From Dyella japonica DSM 16301 (GTDB lineage Bacteria; Pseudomonadota; Gammaproteobacteria; Xanthomonadales; Rhodanobacteraceae): a stretch of 64,000 bases of DNA. Positions 44,444 through 52,161 of the stretch are shown in pieces (positions within the stretch are counted from its first letter, which is position 1; each line of letters starts with the position of its first letter). A program made the translations under genes and the position numbers. Below the pieces are notes generated by a model that worked only from the letters and a program-made list of their open reading frames with translations, had not been told where the DNA came from and did not search any database. The DNA lies in assembly GCF_001010355.1 (NCBI RefSeq), contig NZ_JPLA01000001.1:1-64000 (forward strand), in the 5' to 3' direction.

Positions 44444-44459
44444 CCGGACGCACGTCCGG
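44444..44459. other. Tight hairpin downstream of the two-TM gene
   Basis: CCGGACG (44444-44450), CA, CGTCCGG (44453-44459), preceded by another GCCGGACGG copy near 44429. It could be a terminator or a relic of a phage replication-origin hairpin. Confidence 0.35.
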
Positions 44460-44592
44460 ATACGCTCTCGCAAAGAGTCGTCGGTCTAAACCCGCGTCAT
44501 TAAGCCAACTTTGCGGGATCGCTGATCGAGCAGGCATCTGCCCGCCAAACCCGCTTTTGATACCCTGTCCGCAAGGGACAGGGGGGAAGGCA

Positions 44593-44946
44593 ATGCGGAA
44601 GCTGGATATCGTCAATTACACGTTGGCCGTGCTGTTGCTGTTGGCAACGGTTCCTATGTATCGCTACCTCATCGAGAGATCGCACGAAGCCGATACTCAG
44701 CCAGCTGCATCACCTCGGCCCGCCGTCGCGGTTCATATGGCGCCTGCGAACCCTGTTGCGCGGACCTATCCGGCGCATCAAGGAGGCATTGATCGGGTGA
44801 CGTGTGAGAACGGGCTTCTAGTCTGGCATCAGAATGATCGCTCTCAGGCTGTGCCGACGCCCCGGGGTGACGATCTGGCGCGCTGCGAAATTCAAGCTGA
44901 GCCTGCTCGCCATCGAAACTCCGAAGCCAGCGAGCAAACGCCCTGA
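44593..44946 (+). CDS. Small single-TM hypothetical protein
   Basis: ATG 44593 lies just after a strong GGGGGGAAGG sequence. The 117-residue product has one N-terminal membrane helix (about 8-27) and a short hydrophilic domain with two Cys (CENG, ARCEIQ) that could face the periplasm. No family is recognised. It overlaps an antisense ORF (44669-45175); both cannot easily be full-length genes. Within the phage remnant it may be a phage or cargo gene. Confidence 0.5.
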   Translation: MRKLDIVNYTLAVLLLLATVPMYRYLIERSHEADTQPAASPRPAVAVHMAPANPVARTYPAHQGGIDRVTCENGLLVWHQNDRSQAVPTPRGDDLARCEIQAEPARHRNSEASEQTP

Positions 44947-45175
44947 GGTTCGTTGGTGTGATCTGGCTCTGGCGGAACGCCGCGCCGGGCGGAATTAGTC
45001 GGTTTTGGCGCATTCGCCAGCCCATCCAGGCGCCGGCGAAGTCGTGACGCGATTCGGTCTGATCCTGCAGCAGCTGGGCAATGTCGTGCAGGCTAACAAT
45101 CCGGCCAGCGGGGGTGATGAACTGTTGTAAGTCGTTGTCGTAGTGCCACTTCAAGCGTTTTCGGCGTCGTGCCAT
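44669..45175 (-). CDS. Phage-type hypothetical protein (DUF3653-like middle part)
   Basis: Start ATG 45175 with GGAAAG upstream; 168 residues. Residues about 1-25 are basic (ARRRKRLKWHY). The stretch near 45-85 (DFAGAWMGWRMRQNRLIPPG, then ITPTNLRAF) resembles the short DUF3653-type phage proteins found with Xanthomonadales filamentous phages (AGAW-GWR-LVSP-ITPERL). The last 60 residues look like unstructured shadow sequence opposite the 44593-44946 gene, so the C-terminus may be due to loss of the original stop. It would be transcribed against zot, a usual position for inovirus regulators next to the attachment site. Confidence 0.4.
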   Translation of the reverse strand: MARRRKRLKWHYDNDLQQFITPAGRIVSLHDIAQLLQDQTESRHDFAGAWMGWRMRQNRLIPPGAAFRQSQITPTNLRAFARWLRSFDGEQAQLEFRSAPDRHPGASAQPESDHSDARLEARSHTSPDQCLLDAPDRSAQQGSQAPYEPRRRAEVMQLAEYRLRAISR

Positions 45176-45242
45176 GGGTGCTTTCCGTGCGTGGGGGCAA
45201 GCAGCCAAGCCAGCGTTGTGCCAATCGCCAGGCCCATCAGCA

Positions 45243-45270
45243 ATTGCGCATAATGTATATTATGTCAAAT
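45243..45270. other. dif: dif-like XerC/XerD recombination site
   Basis: ATTGCGCATAA (XerC-side arm), TGTATA (central region), TTATGTCAAAT (XerD-side arm) match the E. coli dif site at 25 of 28 positions, with differences only in the first two bases and one base of the XerD arm. Such a site is normally unique and lies at the replication terminus, where XerCD-FtsK resolves chromosome dimers. Location directly at the edge of an inovirus remnant fits phage integration at dif. Confidence 0.85.
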
Positions 45271-45302
45271 ATCAAATGTCCCGCCCTCAGCAAGCGAACG
45301 CG

Positions 45303-46106
45303 TCACTCGAATATCGCGACGTTCTGCCGGCTCAGCGCGATCGGCTTCCCCTCGGGGCTCCACAGGACGGCGCTTTGGTTCAAGTAACCGTCCCGTCCCG
45401 ATTTCACGACAGCATCCATCAACCACAGTCCTTCGCGTGCGGGACCGCAGTCGTCGGTAAGCATCTCCAGCGTCCAACTGAGCGAACTGGCGTTGGTCGG
45501 TCGATTCACCAGCGAGAGGCCGGGCGATGGAATGGCGTCTGCGTAACCGATGATCTGGGCCTCACCCAACGCACCAGGTCCGGCATAGGGTTCATCGCGG
45601 AACCCGACGTATATCTGGGTCTTCGGCGCCGTCTCGCCCTTGAAGATGGTCACCCCATGCGACCAGCGCATCGTCATGTGCTTGACGAAGCGAGGCAGGA
45701 CGCCTTCGATGTATGGCATCGATGCCCCTGCTTCCGCCGGCGGCGCGTCGGGCTTGGGCAATTGTATGTCGATCATCGAGTAACGCGATTGCCCGAAGGT
45801 GCCGATCACCAGACATGCCGTATGACCCCGATCGAGAATGCGCGCTTCCAAATGAATCACCGATTTGCCCGCGCGCAACACGTTCGCTTCGATGTGCACA
45901 GGCCCTGGTGGCACGGGAGCAACGAAGCTGGTCTGCAGTACGCGCAGCGGCACTGACAAGGGAATCAGTCCGCGCATCGCACGCACGGCGATGGCCGCCT
46001 GAAGGCCGCCAAAGATGGTGCGCCCCTGTGCCCATTGATCTGAAACGTCAGCGGTCCACATGCCCTCTATCGGTCGAACCGTGTCCAGCACCTGCGAATA
46101 CAGCAT
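45303..46106 (-). CDS. Acyl-CoA thioesterase family protein (TesB-like double hotdog)
   Basis: The 267-residue protein shows the double-hotdog plan of the TesB/4HBT_3 group: first half GRTIFGGLQAAIAVRAM, SFVAPVPPGPVHIEANVLRAGKSVIHLEARI; second half SLSWTLEMLTDDCG, EGLWLMDAVVKSGRDGYLNQSAVLWSPEGKPIALSRQ, with the C-terminal Asp/Gln region expected for the active site. It would hydrolyse acyl-CoAs in the cytoplasm; chain length is unknown. First of three minus-strand genes with two thioesterase folds. It ends 33 bases from the dif site. Confidence 0.85.
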   Translation of the reverse strand: MLYSQVLDTVRPIEGMWTADVSDQWAQGRTIFGGLQAAIAVRAMRGLIPLSVPLRVLQTSFVAPVPPGPVHIEANVLRAGKSVIHLEARILDRGHTACLVIGTFGQSRYSMIDIQLPKPDAPPAEAGASMPYIEGVLPRFVKHMTMRWSHGVTIFKGETAPKTQIYVGFRDEPYAGPGALGEAQIIGYADAIPSPGLSLVNRPTNASSLSWTLEMLTDDCGPAREGLWLMDAVVKSGRDGYLNQSAVLWSPEGKPIALSRQNVAIFE

Positions 46107-46142
46107 GATGTCCTCATCACTCCAAAAGAAGAAATGGCGCTT

Positions 46143-46565
46143 TTAGGGCTTAGATGCGCACAAGCCCCAGAGCACGATAAGCACGGCGACCGTGATGGCC
46201 ACCGAACCTCCAGCGATCAGTGCGGTGACCGCCATTTCACGCAATCGACTGGCCTGATGACCGGCACCGGCAATAGGCAGCGCTCGGCTCGCGCCCCACA
46301 CGGCGGCGAGCAGAATGCTTGCGAAAATGGCATAGAGGCCGGCTGTGGCGGTGAATTGTGCGGTTCGCTGCGCGACTTCGGACAACACGAGGTGCTGCCA
46401 CATCAATCCCATGGCCCACAGCGTCATGCCGCTTTGGAGGCCTGCAACGTGCACCGCCACACCCATGCGCGGATTGGCCAATACTGGAATGGCGAAGGCA
46501 ACCAGCAGGCTGAGCAGGAACAGTACCGTGCCGGCAATCAACAGCTGTTGTGGAATCGGATTCAT
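46143..46565 (-). CDS. Four-TM membrane protein, hydroxylaminobenzene mutase (HabA/HabB)-like
   Basis: ATG 46565 has GGAG 9 bases upstream; 140 residues with four hydrophobic helices. The first helices (LFLLSLLVAFAIPVLANPRMG, then HVAGLQSGMTLWAMGL) follow the pattern of hydroxylaminobenzene mutases, where an ANPRMG-type loop precedes an H-x-G-x-x-x-G-M helix. Those proteins rearrange hydroxylaminobenzene to aminophenol; many homologues are uncharacterised, so the reaction is not certain here. It sits between two thioesterase genes on the same strand. Confidence 0.7.
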   Translation of the reverse strand: MNPIPQQLLIAGTVLFLLSLLVAFAIPVLANPRMGVAVHVAGLQSGMTLWAMGLMWQHLVLSEVAQRTAQFTATAGLYAIFASILLAAVWGASRALPIAGAGHQASRLREMAVTALIAGGSVAITVAVLIVLWGLCASKP

Positions 46566-46640
46566 TGATGTTCTCCGGGAGACTGGAGCGATCGGTGTAG
46601 ACGCGAGTGCGCGGACGGACTGCCGATTCATTGCGCGGGT

Positions 46641-47129
46641 CTAGTCCAAGATCATGCAGGTCTCGCTGCCATGGGAGAGCAACCTGCCGCGGTCGTCGAA
46701 TAACCGGCCTTCACTCGTCGCGATCCTGCTTCCGCGATGAATCACCCTGCCCTCGCAACGAACGATGCCGCTCGACGGCATCACGGGGCGAACGAAGCTG
46801 ATCTTCATTTCGACCGTCGTGTAGTTCTCGCCGACCTTCAACGTCGTGTGGATGCAATGAGCCATAGCTGCATCCAGGATCGTGGCCGCCCATCCGCCCT
46901 GGATGGTGCCCACTGGATTGAAGAAGCGGGCCGATGGTCTACCAGCGAAAACGACACGACCGTCCTCGACCTCGGCCAGATCCATATCCATGGCGGCGGC
47001 ATAAGGTGCGCTTGGATGACGGCCCGACAGCATGCCGCGCAGGAACACCATACCGCCCTCAGCCAGCAGCACTTCGCGTGGAACCACGCCGACGTCGCGG
47101 CTCTCGTCGGGGAAACTGATCATCTTCAT
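46641..47129 (-). CDS. PaaI-type hotdog thioesterase
   Basis: The 162-residue protein carries the single hotdog fold of the PaaI family: FFNPVGTIQGGWAATILDAAMAHC (central helix with the acidic catalytic residue), then YTTVEMKISFVRPVMPSSGIVRCEGRVIHRGSRIATSEGRL. ATG 47129 is listed; ATG 47123, 7 bases after GGAG, is an equally good or better start. It would hydrolyse aromatic or short acyl-CoA thioesters. Co-directional with the HabB-like and TesB-like genes. Confidence 0.87.
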   Translation of the reverse strand: MKMISFPDESRDVGVVPREVLLAEGGMVFLRGMLSGRHPSAPYAAAMDMDLAEVEDGRVVFAGRPSARFFNPVGTIQGGWAATILDAAMAHCIHTTLKVGENYTTVEMKISFVRPVMPSSGIVRCEGRVIHRGSRIATSEGRLFDDRGRLLSHGSETCMILD

Positions 47130-47315
47130 GCTCCAGCCGTTTGGGCTTGCTTGTTCATCGCGTCAACGCGGCAGTGATTTTCCATCCGCTCGCGTATGTA
47201 CACAGTGACAGTTCATTGCGATTTGACAGGTACTGTTCGGAGGGAAAGCCGGTACAGACGATCATGCCAAGATCGATCAGACGGGAGCGCAAAAGGCCGG
47301 GTGTGACGCTCATCC

Positions 47316-48239
47316 TTATGCACCATCGCCGAACAGGCCGGAGCGAACATAGCGATCGCCCGTATCTGGCAAAATCGTCACGGCGGTCTTGCCGATCATC
47401 TCGGGTCGATTCAATACAACGCGGGAAGCGTGTATGGCAGCGCCCGAGGAAATGCCAGCAGAGATGCCTTCACGTCGCGCGAGAAGACGTGTTGTCGCGA
47501 GGGCGTCGTCATCTGAAACAGCGACAACCTCATCCACGATGCTCCGGTCAAACAGTGGCGGGACAAATCCGGCGCCGATGCCCGGTATGCGGTGTTGTCC
47601 CCCGGGGCCGCCGGACAACACCGTCGAGGTTGCCGGTTCCACGGCGACAATGTGCACGCCAGGCCGGCGCTCCTTCAACACACTTCCGACGCCCATGAGT
47701 GTGCCGCCCGTCCCCACGGTCGCGACGAAAATATCGATATTTCCCTCAGTATCAACCCAGATTTCCTCTGCCGTCGTCTGTCGATGCGTCGCGACGTTAA
47801 CCGGGTTCATGAATTGATTGACCAGAAATGCGCGAGGTGTGTCGCGTTGCAACTGCTCGGCCAGACGAACGGCGTCGGCCATGAGAATGCCGGGCGTCAA
47901 CCGAACGTCGACGCCAAGACGGCGCAGCACCACCACTCGCTCCTCCGACATCACTTCCGGCATGACAAGTATCAGGCGATAGCCTTTGACGGCGGCCACG
48001 CCGGCCAATGCCATGCCGGTGTTGCCAGCCGTAGCCTCGATCAATGTCGATCCAGGTGCGATCAGCCCTCGGGCCTCCGCGTCTTCGATTAGCGCCAGGC
48101 CGACGCGATCCTTGACGCTACCCCAGGGGTTTTGCATCTCAAGCTTTGCGAGTAGGCGACCGTTGATGCCCGCTGCGAGCCTGGGCAACTCGACCAGGGG
48201 CGTGCGGCCGATTGCGCGCGTTACATCGGGGTAAATCAT
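47316..48239 (-). CDS. cysK: Cysteine synthase A (O-acetylserine sulfhydrylase)
   Basis: The 307-residue PLP enzyme has IGRTPLVELPRL, the PLP-lysine motif MQNPWGSVKDRVG, the substrate loop EATAGNTGMALA, the phosphate-binding VGTGGTLMGVG and ISSGAAI near the C-terminus. It makes L-cysteine from O-acetylserine and sulfide in the cytoplasm. The Asn-Pro-Trp-Gly-Ser variant of the usual NP-GS-VKDR segment and the modest length are compatible with CysK/CysM-type paralogues. It is divergent from a MocR-type regulator with a perfect inverted repeat in between, so its expression is probably PLP- or amino-acid-controlled by that neighbour. Confidence 0.9.
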   Translation of the reverse strand: MIYPDVTRAIGRTPLVELPRLAAGINGRLLAKLEMQNPWGSVKDRVGLALIEDAEARGLIAPGSTLIEATAGNTGMALAGVAAVKGYRLILVMPEVMSEERVVVLRRLGVDVRLTPGILMADAVRLAEQLQRDTPRAFLVNQFMNPVNVATHRQTTAEEIWVDTEGNIDIFVATVGTGGTLMGVGSVLKERRPGVHIVAVEPATSTVLSGGPGGQHRIPGIGAGFVPPLFDRSIVDEVVAVSDDDALATTRLLARREGISAGISSGAAIHASRVVLNRPEMIGKTAVTILPDTGDRYVRSGLFGDGA

Positions 48240-48310
48240 GTGTGTTGCCTTTCGTCGACTTCCTTCTTGCCACTATTTTTCGCAGAAATGACTTCGACTC
48301 GGCAGTCACG

Positions 48311-48356
48311 GATCAGTACAATTCCACCAAACTGTACTGATCAAGGTCTAAGTACA
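48311..48356. promoter_or_regulatory. MocR-type operator between cysK and its regulator
   Basis: GATCAGTACA (48311-48320) and TGTACTGATC (48333-48342) are perfect 10-base inverted arms, 12 bases apart. A third half-site AGTACA (48351-48356) ends one base before the ATG of the MocR gene. Inverted plus direct repeats of one half-site are typical for MocR/PdxR operators. Confidence 0.7.
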
Positions 48357-48357
48357 C

Positions 48358-49764
48358 ATGGGCAGTCAGATCAAAGGGCCTACGCGCACCGAAACCGCCA
48401 TGGCGGCGATCCGTCAACGCGTTGCTGCGGCACCAGGAACCCGCCTTCCGTCCATTCGAGGCCTTGCCGAGCAGCTCGAGGTTTCCAAATCCACGGTGGT
48501 AGAAGCTTATGACCGCCTGGTCGCCACCGGCGAGGTCGTCGCAAAGCCCGGCTCCGGCTTCTTTGCTGCTACCCGCACACGCCCGTTCCATTTGAAGGAT
48601 GCCGGTCCTCAGTTTGACCGGGCGATCGATCCACTGTGGATAGCGCACCAGTCACTGGCCTCCCCTGCTCCAGCGTTGCTGCCCGGCAGCGGATGGCTGC
48701 CGGGTGATTGGCTACCCGACGACATGCTACGGAGCAGCATGCGCAGTGTTTCGCGTGAGCAGGGCGCCAACCTCACGAGATACAGCTCGCCAAAGGGATT
48801 CCTTCCCCTGCGCGAGCAGTTGGCGCGGCGCTTGAACGAACGCGGCATAGGCGCGGATCCCGGCACCATCTTGCTCACGGATTCGGCTACGCGCGCGATC
48901 GACACCATTTGTCGCTTTCTATTGCAACCCGGCGATACGGTGTTGATCGATGATCCTTGCTACTTCAACTTCCAGTCCACGTTGCAGGCGCAGCGTGTCC
49001 AGATGGTGGGCATTCCCTATACGGAGAGTGGACCCGATCTGGATCGCTTCGCTGCCGCGTGCATCGAGCATCGTCCCAAGCTCTATCTGACTACAGCGGT
49101 GCTGCACAACCCAACCGGCGCGAGCGTCAGCATCGGCACTGCGCATCGACTACTCAAGCTGGCCGAGGCGCACGACCTAGTCCTTGTAGAAGATGGCATC
49201 AGCGCGGACTTTGACAGTCGCCCCATGCCCGGATTGGCGGCACTCGACGGGCTTGACCGCGTGATCTACGTGGGCAGCTTTTCCAAGACGCTCTCCGCAT
49301 CGCTGCGCTGCGGTTTCATTGCGGCGCGTAACGACTGGATCGAAGGGCTGACGAACCTCACGCTTGCCACGAGCTTCGGCACCAGCGACCTGTCCGCACA
49401 GATCACTTGCCGCCTGCTGACCAATGGACATTACCGACGTCACCTTGAGGCTTTGCGCCCTCGCCTCGCGCGAGCCATGGCCGTCACGACGACGCAGCTG
49501 GAAAAGCTTGGACTAGACCTTTGGACGCGCCCCGAGGCAGGTATGTTCCTGTGGGCTAAATTGCCCGGCGAACTGGACTCTGCGGAGATCGCCAAGTGCG
49601 CGCTTGAGAAAGGAATGATGCTCGCGCCCGGCAACGTCTTCAGCGTGTCACAGGGTGCGGGCCGTTACCTGCGTTTCAACGTCTCTCAATGCGCTGACAA
49701 GCGCGTTTTCGATGTGCTCGCCAGGTGCATGTCCAGGTCACCCGGGCGCGCTGGTCTGGATTGA
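48358..49764 (+). CDS. MocR-family transcriptional regulator (GntR HTH fused to class I aminotransferase-like domain)
   Basis: 468 residues. An N-terminal GntR winged helix (about 12-75: AIRQRVAAAPGTRLPSIRGLAEQLEVSKSTVVEAYDRL) is joined by a linker to a fold-type I aminotransferase domain (about 110-465) with LTDSATRAID, AVLHNPTGAS, VEDGISADF and the PLP-binding Lys in YVGSFSKTLSASLRCGF. MocR proteins sense PLP or amino acids and control a neighbouring gene; cysK is the divergent candidate here. No Shine-Dalgarno precedes ATG 48358 and an operator half-site abuts it, so the transcript may be very short-leadered. Confidence 0.92.
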   Translation: MGSQIKGPTRTETAMAAIRQRVAAAPGTRLPSIRGLAEQLEVSKSTVVEAYDRLVATGEVVAKPGSGFFAATRTRPFHLKDAGPQFDRAIDPLWIAHQSLASPAPALLPGSGWLPGDWLPDDMLRSSMRSVSREQGANLTRYSSPKGFLPLREQLARRLNERGIGADPGTILLTDSATRAIDTICRFLLQPGDTVLIDDPCYFNFQSTLQAQRVQMVGIPYTESGPDLDRFAAACIEHRPKLYLTTAVLHNPTGASVSIGTAHRLLKLAEAHDLVLVEDGISADFDSRPMPGLAALDGLDRVIYVGSFSKTLSASLRCGFIAARNDWIEGLTNLTLATSFGTSDLSAQITCRLLTNGHYRRHLEALRPRLARAMAVTTTQLEKLGLDLWTRPEAGMFLWAKLPGELDSAEIAKCALEKGMMLAPGNVFSVSQGAGRYLRFNVSQCADKRVFDVLARCMSRSPGRAGLD

Positions 49765-50036
49765 TCGACGCAGTGGCGAATTGCGGCAAGCAGAGCTTGG
49801 CAAGCAACATTCCTGCTGGCGAAATCGGATCGGTTAAATCTCTAGCGTGACCCGTCTGGTGCGCATCAGTCACTAGTGTGATCTCGTTTGCAGGCCTACT
49901 GCGCGGTGCCCTGCCTATCTACGCTGGCCCCTCGTCGTGAATCTGTGCCGAGCAACGTCCGGCGCTGCACGGGGACTTGCTGCCAGTCACTGGACTGGTT
50001 AGGCCTGGGCAATCGGCCCGTCTGTTTGGAGATGTC

Positions 50037-50957
50037 ATGATGTTTTCCGTAGATAGCGCTTCGCACGTTGATGGCCATCGGTCCAACGAGTTGGTTCCGT
50101 CGCGTTACGCTTTGCAGATCGGCGAGATTGACGTGCTGGTAGTCAGCGATGGGGTGTTTCCGCTGCCGGCCACGACCTTGGCCACTAATGCAGACCCTGT
50201 CGCCCTGACGGCCTGGCTGGACGACCGGCTTCAGTCGCACGAGGTCTACAAGTGGCCGTTGAACGTGTTTGTGGTGCGCAGCGGCGACAGGACCATTCTC
50301 ATCGATGCTGGCGTAGGCGCGGAGTTCCCGGATGCCCCGCAGGTCGGGCGATTGGCGATGCGACTGGACGCCGCCGGCATCGACCCTGCTTCCGTGACCG
50401 ACGTGGTGATGACGCACTTGCATGTGGACCACGTTGGCGGCCTGCTCGCCGAAGGGCTGATGAGCAGGCTGGGGCCAGACGTGCCGATTCATCTGGCGGC
50501 TGCCGAGATCGAATTCTGGGCGTCGCCCGACTTCTCTCGCAATGCCTTCCCGCCGGGAATGCCGGATGTCCTTCGATCGGCCGCCAAGCGCTTCGTCGAT
50601 AAGTACCGCAACCGACTGCGGCCGTTCGAGTCGGAATACGAAGTGGCGCCAGGGGTAGTAGTCCGTCGCACCGGAGGCCACACGCCTGGACACAGCGTGG
50701 TCCAACTGGCGTCCGGTGGCGCGCGGCTGGCGATCCTCGGTGATGCGGTATTCCCCGATCATTTCGAGCGTCCCGACTGGTACAACGCATTCGATCACGA
50801 CCCCGAAGAGGCAGTCCGCGTCCGAATCCGTCTCTTGCGGGAACTGGCGGCGACCGGAGAGCCGCTCGTGGCCACTCACCTCCCCTTCCCATCCATCGGG
50901 CGGGTCGTGGCCAGTGGCGACGTGTTTCGTTGCGTACCGGGCAATTGGGAATACTGA
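50037..50957 (+). CDS. Metallo-beta-lactamase-fold hydrolase (AHL-lactonase-like)
   Basis: ATG 50037 with GGAG at 50028 gives 306 residues. The zinc-binding motifs are complete: HLHVDHVGG (HxHxDH), a later His in GGHTPGHS, Asp in ILGDAVF and a final His in ATHLPFP. The overall plan resembles N-acyl-homoserine-lactone lactonases and related cytoplasmic MBL hydrolases. Whether it quenches quorum signals cannot be decided from sequence. No signal peptide is seen. It stands alone: 272 bases of featureless sequence precede it and 422 follow. Confidence 0.87.
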   Translation: MMFSVDSASHVDGHRSNELVPSRYALQIGEIDVLVVSDGVFPLPATTLATNADPVALTAWLDDRLQSHEVYKWPLNVFVVRSGDRTILIDAGVGAEFPDAPQVGRLAMRLDAAGIDPASVTDVVMTHLHVDHVGGLLAEGLMSRLGPDVPIHLAAAEIEFWASPDFSRNAFPPGMPDVLRSAAKRFVDKYRNRLRPFESEYEVAPGVVVRRTGGHTPGHSVVQLASGGARLAILGDAVFPDHFERPDWYNAFDHDPEEAVRVRIRLLRELAATGEPLVATHLPFPSIGRVVASGDVFRCVPGNWEY

Positions 50958-51379
50958 CCGCCCGACAGGCAGTTGCCCGAATGGGGTTCGGGCAGATGCC
51001 GATCTAATCGTCGAAGATCGTCACAACGGGCATGCGATGCATTGATGGCCGAGCCGACGGGAGCTGCACGCTGATGGCCCAACACGGTTGTTCGCCACTT
51101 GCTTGAAAAGGCTGCTAGTCGAGGCAGACTGCATCGCTCGATCAGCTCGCTCCTCTGCAGCTTCGAGCGGAACTAGATAAAAGCACCTCCAACCATTCAA
51201 CGTCCAAGGACGTTCGAAGAGTGCCGGATTCCGGGAATATTCGTGGAGTCCGGCACTTCTCCCAAGGGCTTTCGCTCTGGGCAACCTACCCTAGTCGACC
51301 CGAACTCGCGGCGACCACGATCATCTTCCGAAAACCTTTAGCCCCGTGCATCTCGTGCCTCGCCCAGCTTGGTACGACG
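50958..51379. other. Intergenic region with one long-loop hairpin
   Basis: AGTGCCGGA (51221-51229) pairs with TCCGGCACT (51250-51258) around a 20-base loop. Otherwise I see no gene, tRNA or repeat in this stretch. Confidence 0.4.
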
Positions 51380-51994
51380 GTGTCCGGCCGTACGCGAGGT
51401 GACGTCATCAAAAAGGTAAGACTCGAGACTTTTACCGACGGCGTCTTTGCCGTGGTCATCACGCTCATGGTGCTCGAACTGAAAGTGCCCGCCTCACCGA
51501 CCTGGAAGTCTCTCCTGGCAGAGGGCAGCGTATTTCTCTGCAACCTCATCAACTTCCTCTATGTCGGCATCTATTGGAGCAACCATCACCATGTGCTCGC
51601 CCTGATCAAGCGCATCAACGGAACCGTGATGTGGTCCAACCTGATCTTCCTCTGCTGCTTGTCGCTGTTCCCCTTCTCTATCAAGTGGCTTAACAACGCC
51701 ACGCCCTGGCCCGCATGTGTCCCCACGGTCTTCTATGGATTCACTTTGTTGTTGACGATGTTTTCCTGGCAGTGCTTCTCTCGAACCTTGGTTGGCGCCA
51801 ACAGCGGGTCGCGCTCGGACCTCCAGCGGGCCCTCGGGTGCGATCGAAAAATAAGGATATCCATAGGCACGCACATCGCGGCCATCGCGCTGGCCTTTCG
51901 TTGGCCCGGCGTGTCATGCGGCCTCTATGCCGTGGTCGCAGGAATCTGGTTCGTGTCCGACAGGCGAATCGGAGAAATTGCAGGGCGAGACTAG
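51380..51994 (+). CDS. TMEM175-family (DUF1211) membrane protein, probable K+ channel type
   Basis: The frame is open from 51221, but the family N-terminus begins just before RLETFTDGVFAVVITLMVLEL; GTG 51380 (204 residues) is the most sensible start, although its Shine-Dalgarno is weak. That segment is the TM1 signature (FSDGVFAI-type) that lines the pore in bacterial TMEM175 channels; here Ser is replaced by Thr. About five to six hydrophobic helices follow, with NFLYVGIYWSNHHHVL as the conserved TM3 block. It is predicted to conduct monovalent cations across the inner membrane. Confidence 0.82.
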   Translation: MSGRTRGDVIKKVRLETFTDGVFAVVITLMVLELKVPASPTWKSLLAEGSVFLCNLINFLYVGIYWSNHHHVLALIKRINGTVMWSNLIFLCCLSLFPFSIKWLNNATPWPACVPTVFYGFTLLLTMFSWQCFSRTLVGANSGSRSDLQRALGCDRKIRISIGTHIAAIALAFRWPGVSCGLYAVVAGIWFVSDRRIGEIAGRD

Positions 51995-52161
51995 CGCCCG
52001 AGCGGCCCATGCTCGGCGCGACCAGGCCGGATTAGCCCCCTGCTACGTAAAACGATGTCACAAATGCATAGGCTGATCCGACTAGATCGCATGGTGCCCG
52101 CCAAGGTCTCCCTGCGCGCCGCCGCCCCATGTCAGGCAGGAATCCAGCAGGTAAGTCCCCT

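Larger units (their letters stand above)
42880..45270. mobile_element. Inovirus (filamentous phage) remnant integrated beside the dif site
   Basis: The segment starts with the 3' third of a Zot/pI gene, continues with a tiny overlapping hydrophobic ORF, an AT-rich two-TM gene and small phage-like ORFs, and stops at a dif-like XerCD site. Filamentous phages of Xanthomonadales integrate at dif with host XerC/XerD. No phage replication, coat or adsorption gene remains and I see no second complete dif copy on the left, so the prophage is decayed. The left edge (about 42880) is where the zot frame meets an in-frame stop; the real boundary may be anywhere between 42800 and 42883. Confidence 0.7.

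Noticed and set aside
44669-44946. C-terminal 90 codons of the minus-strand phage-like ORF as a real domain
   Set aside because: Composition is of shadow type and lies opposite a better supported ORF.
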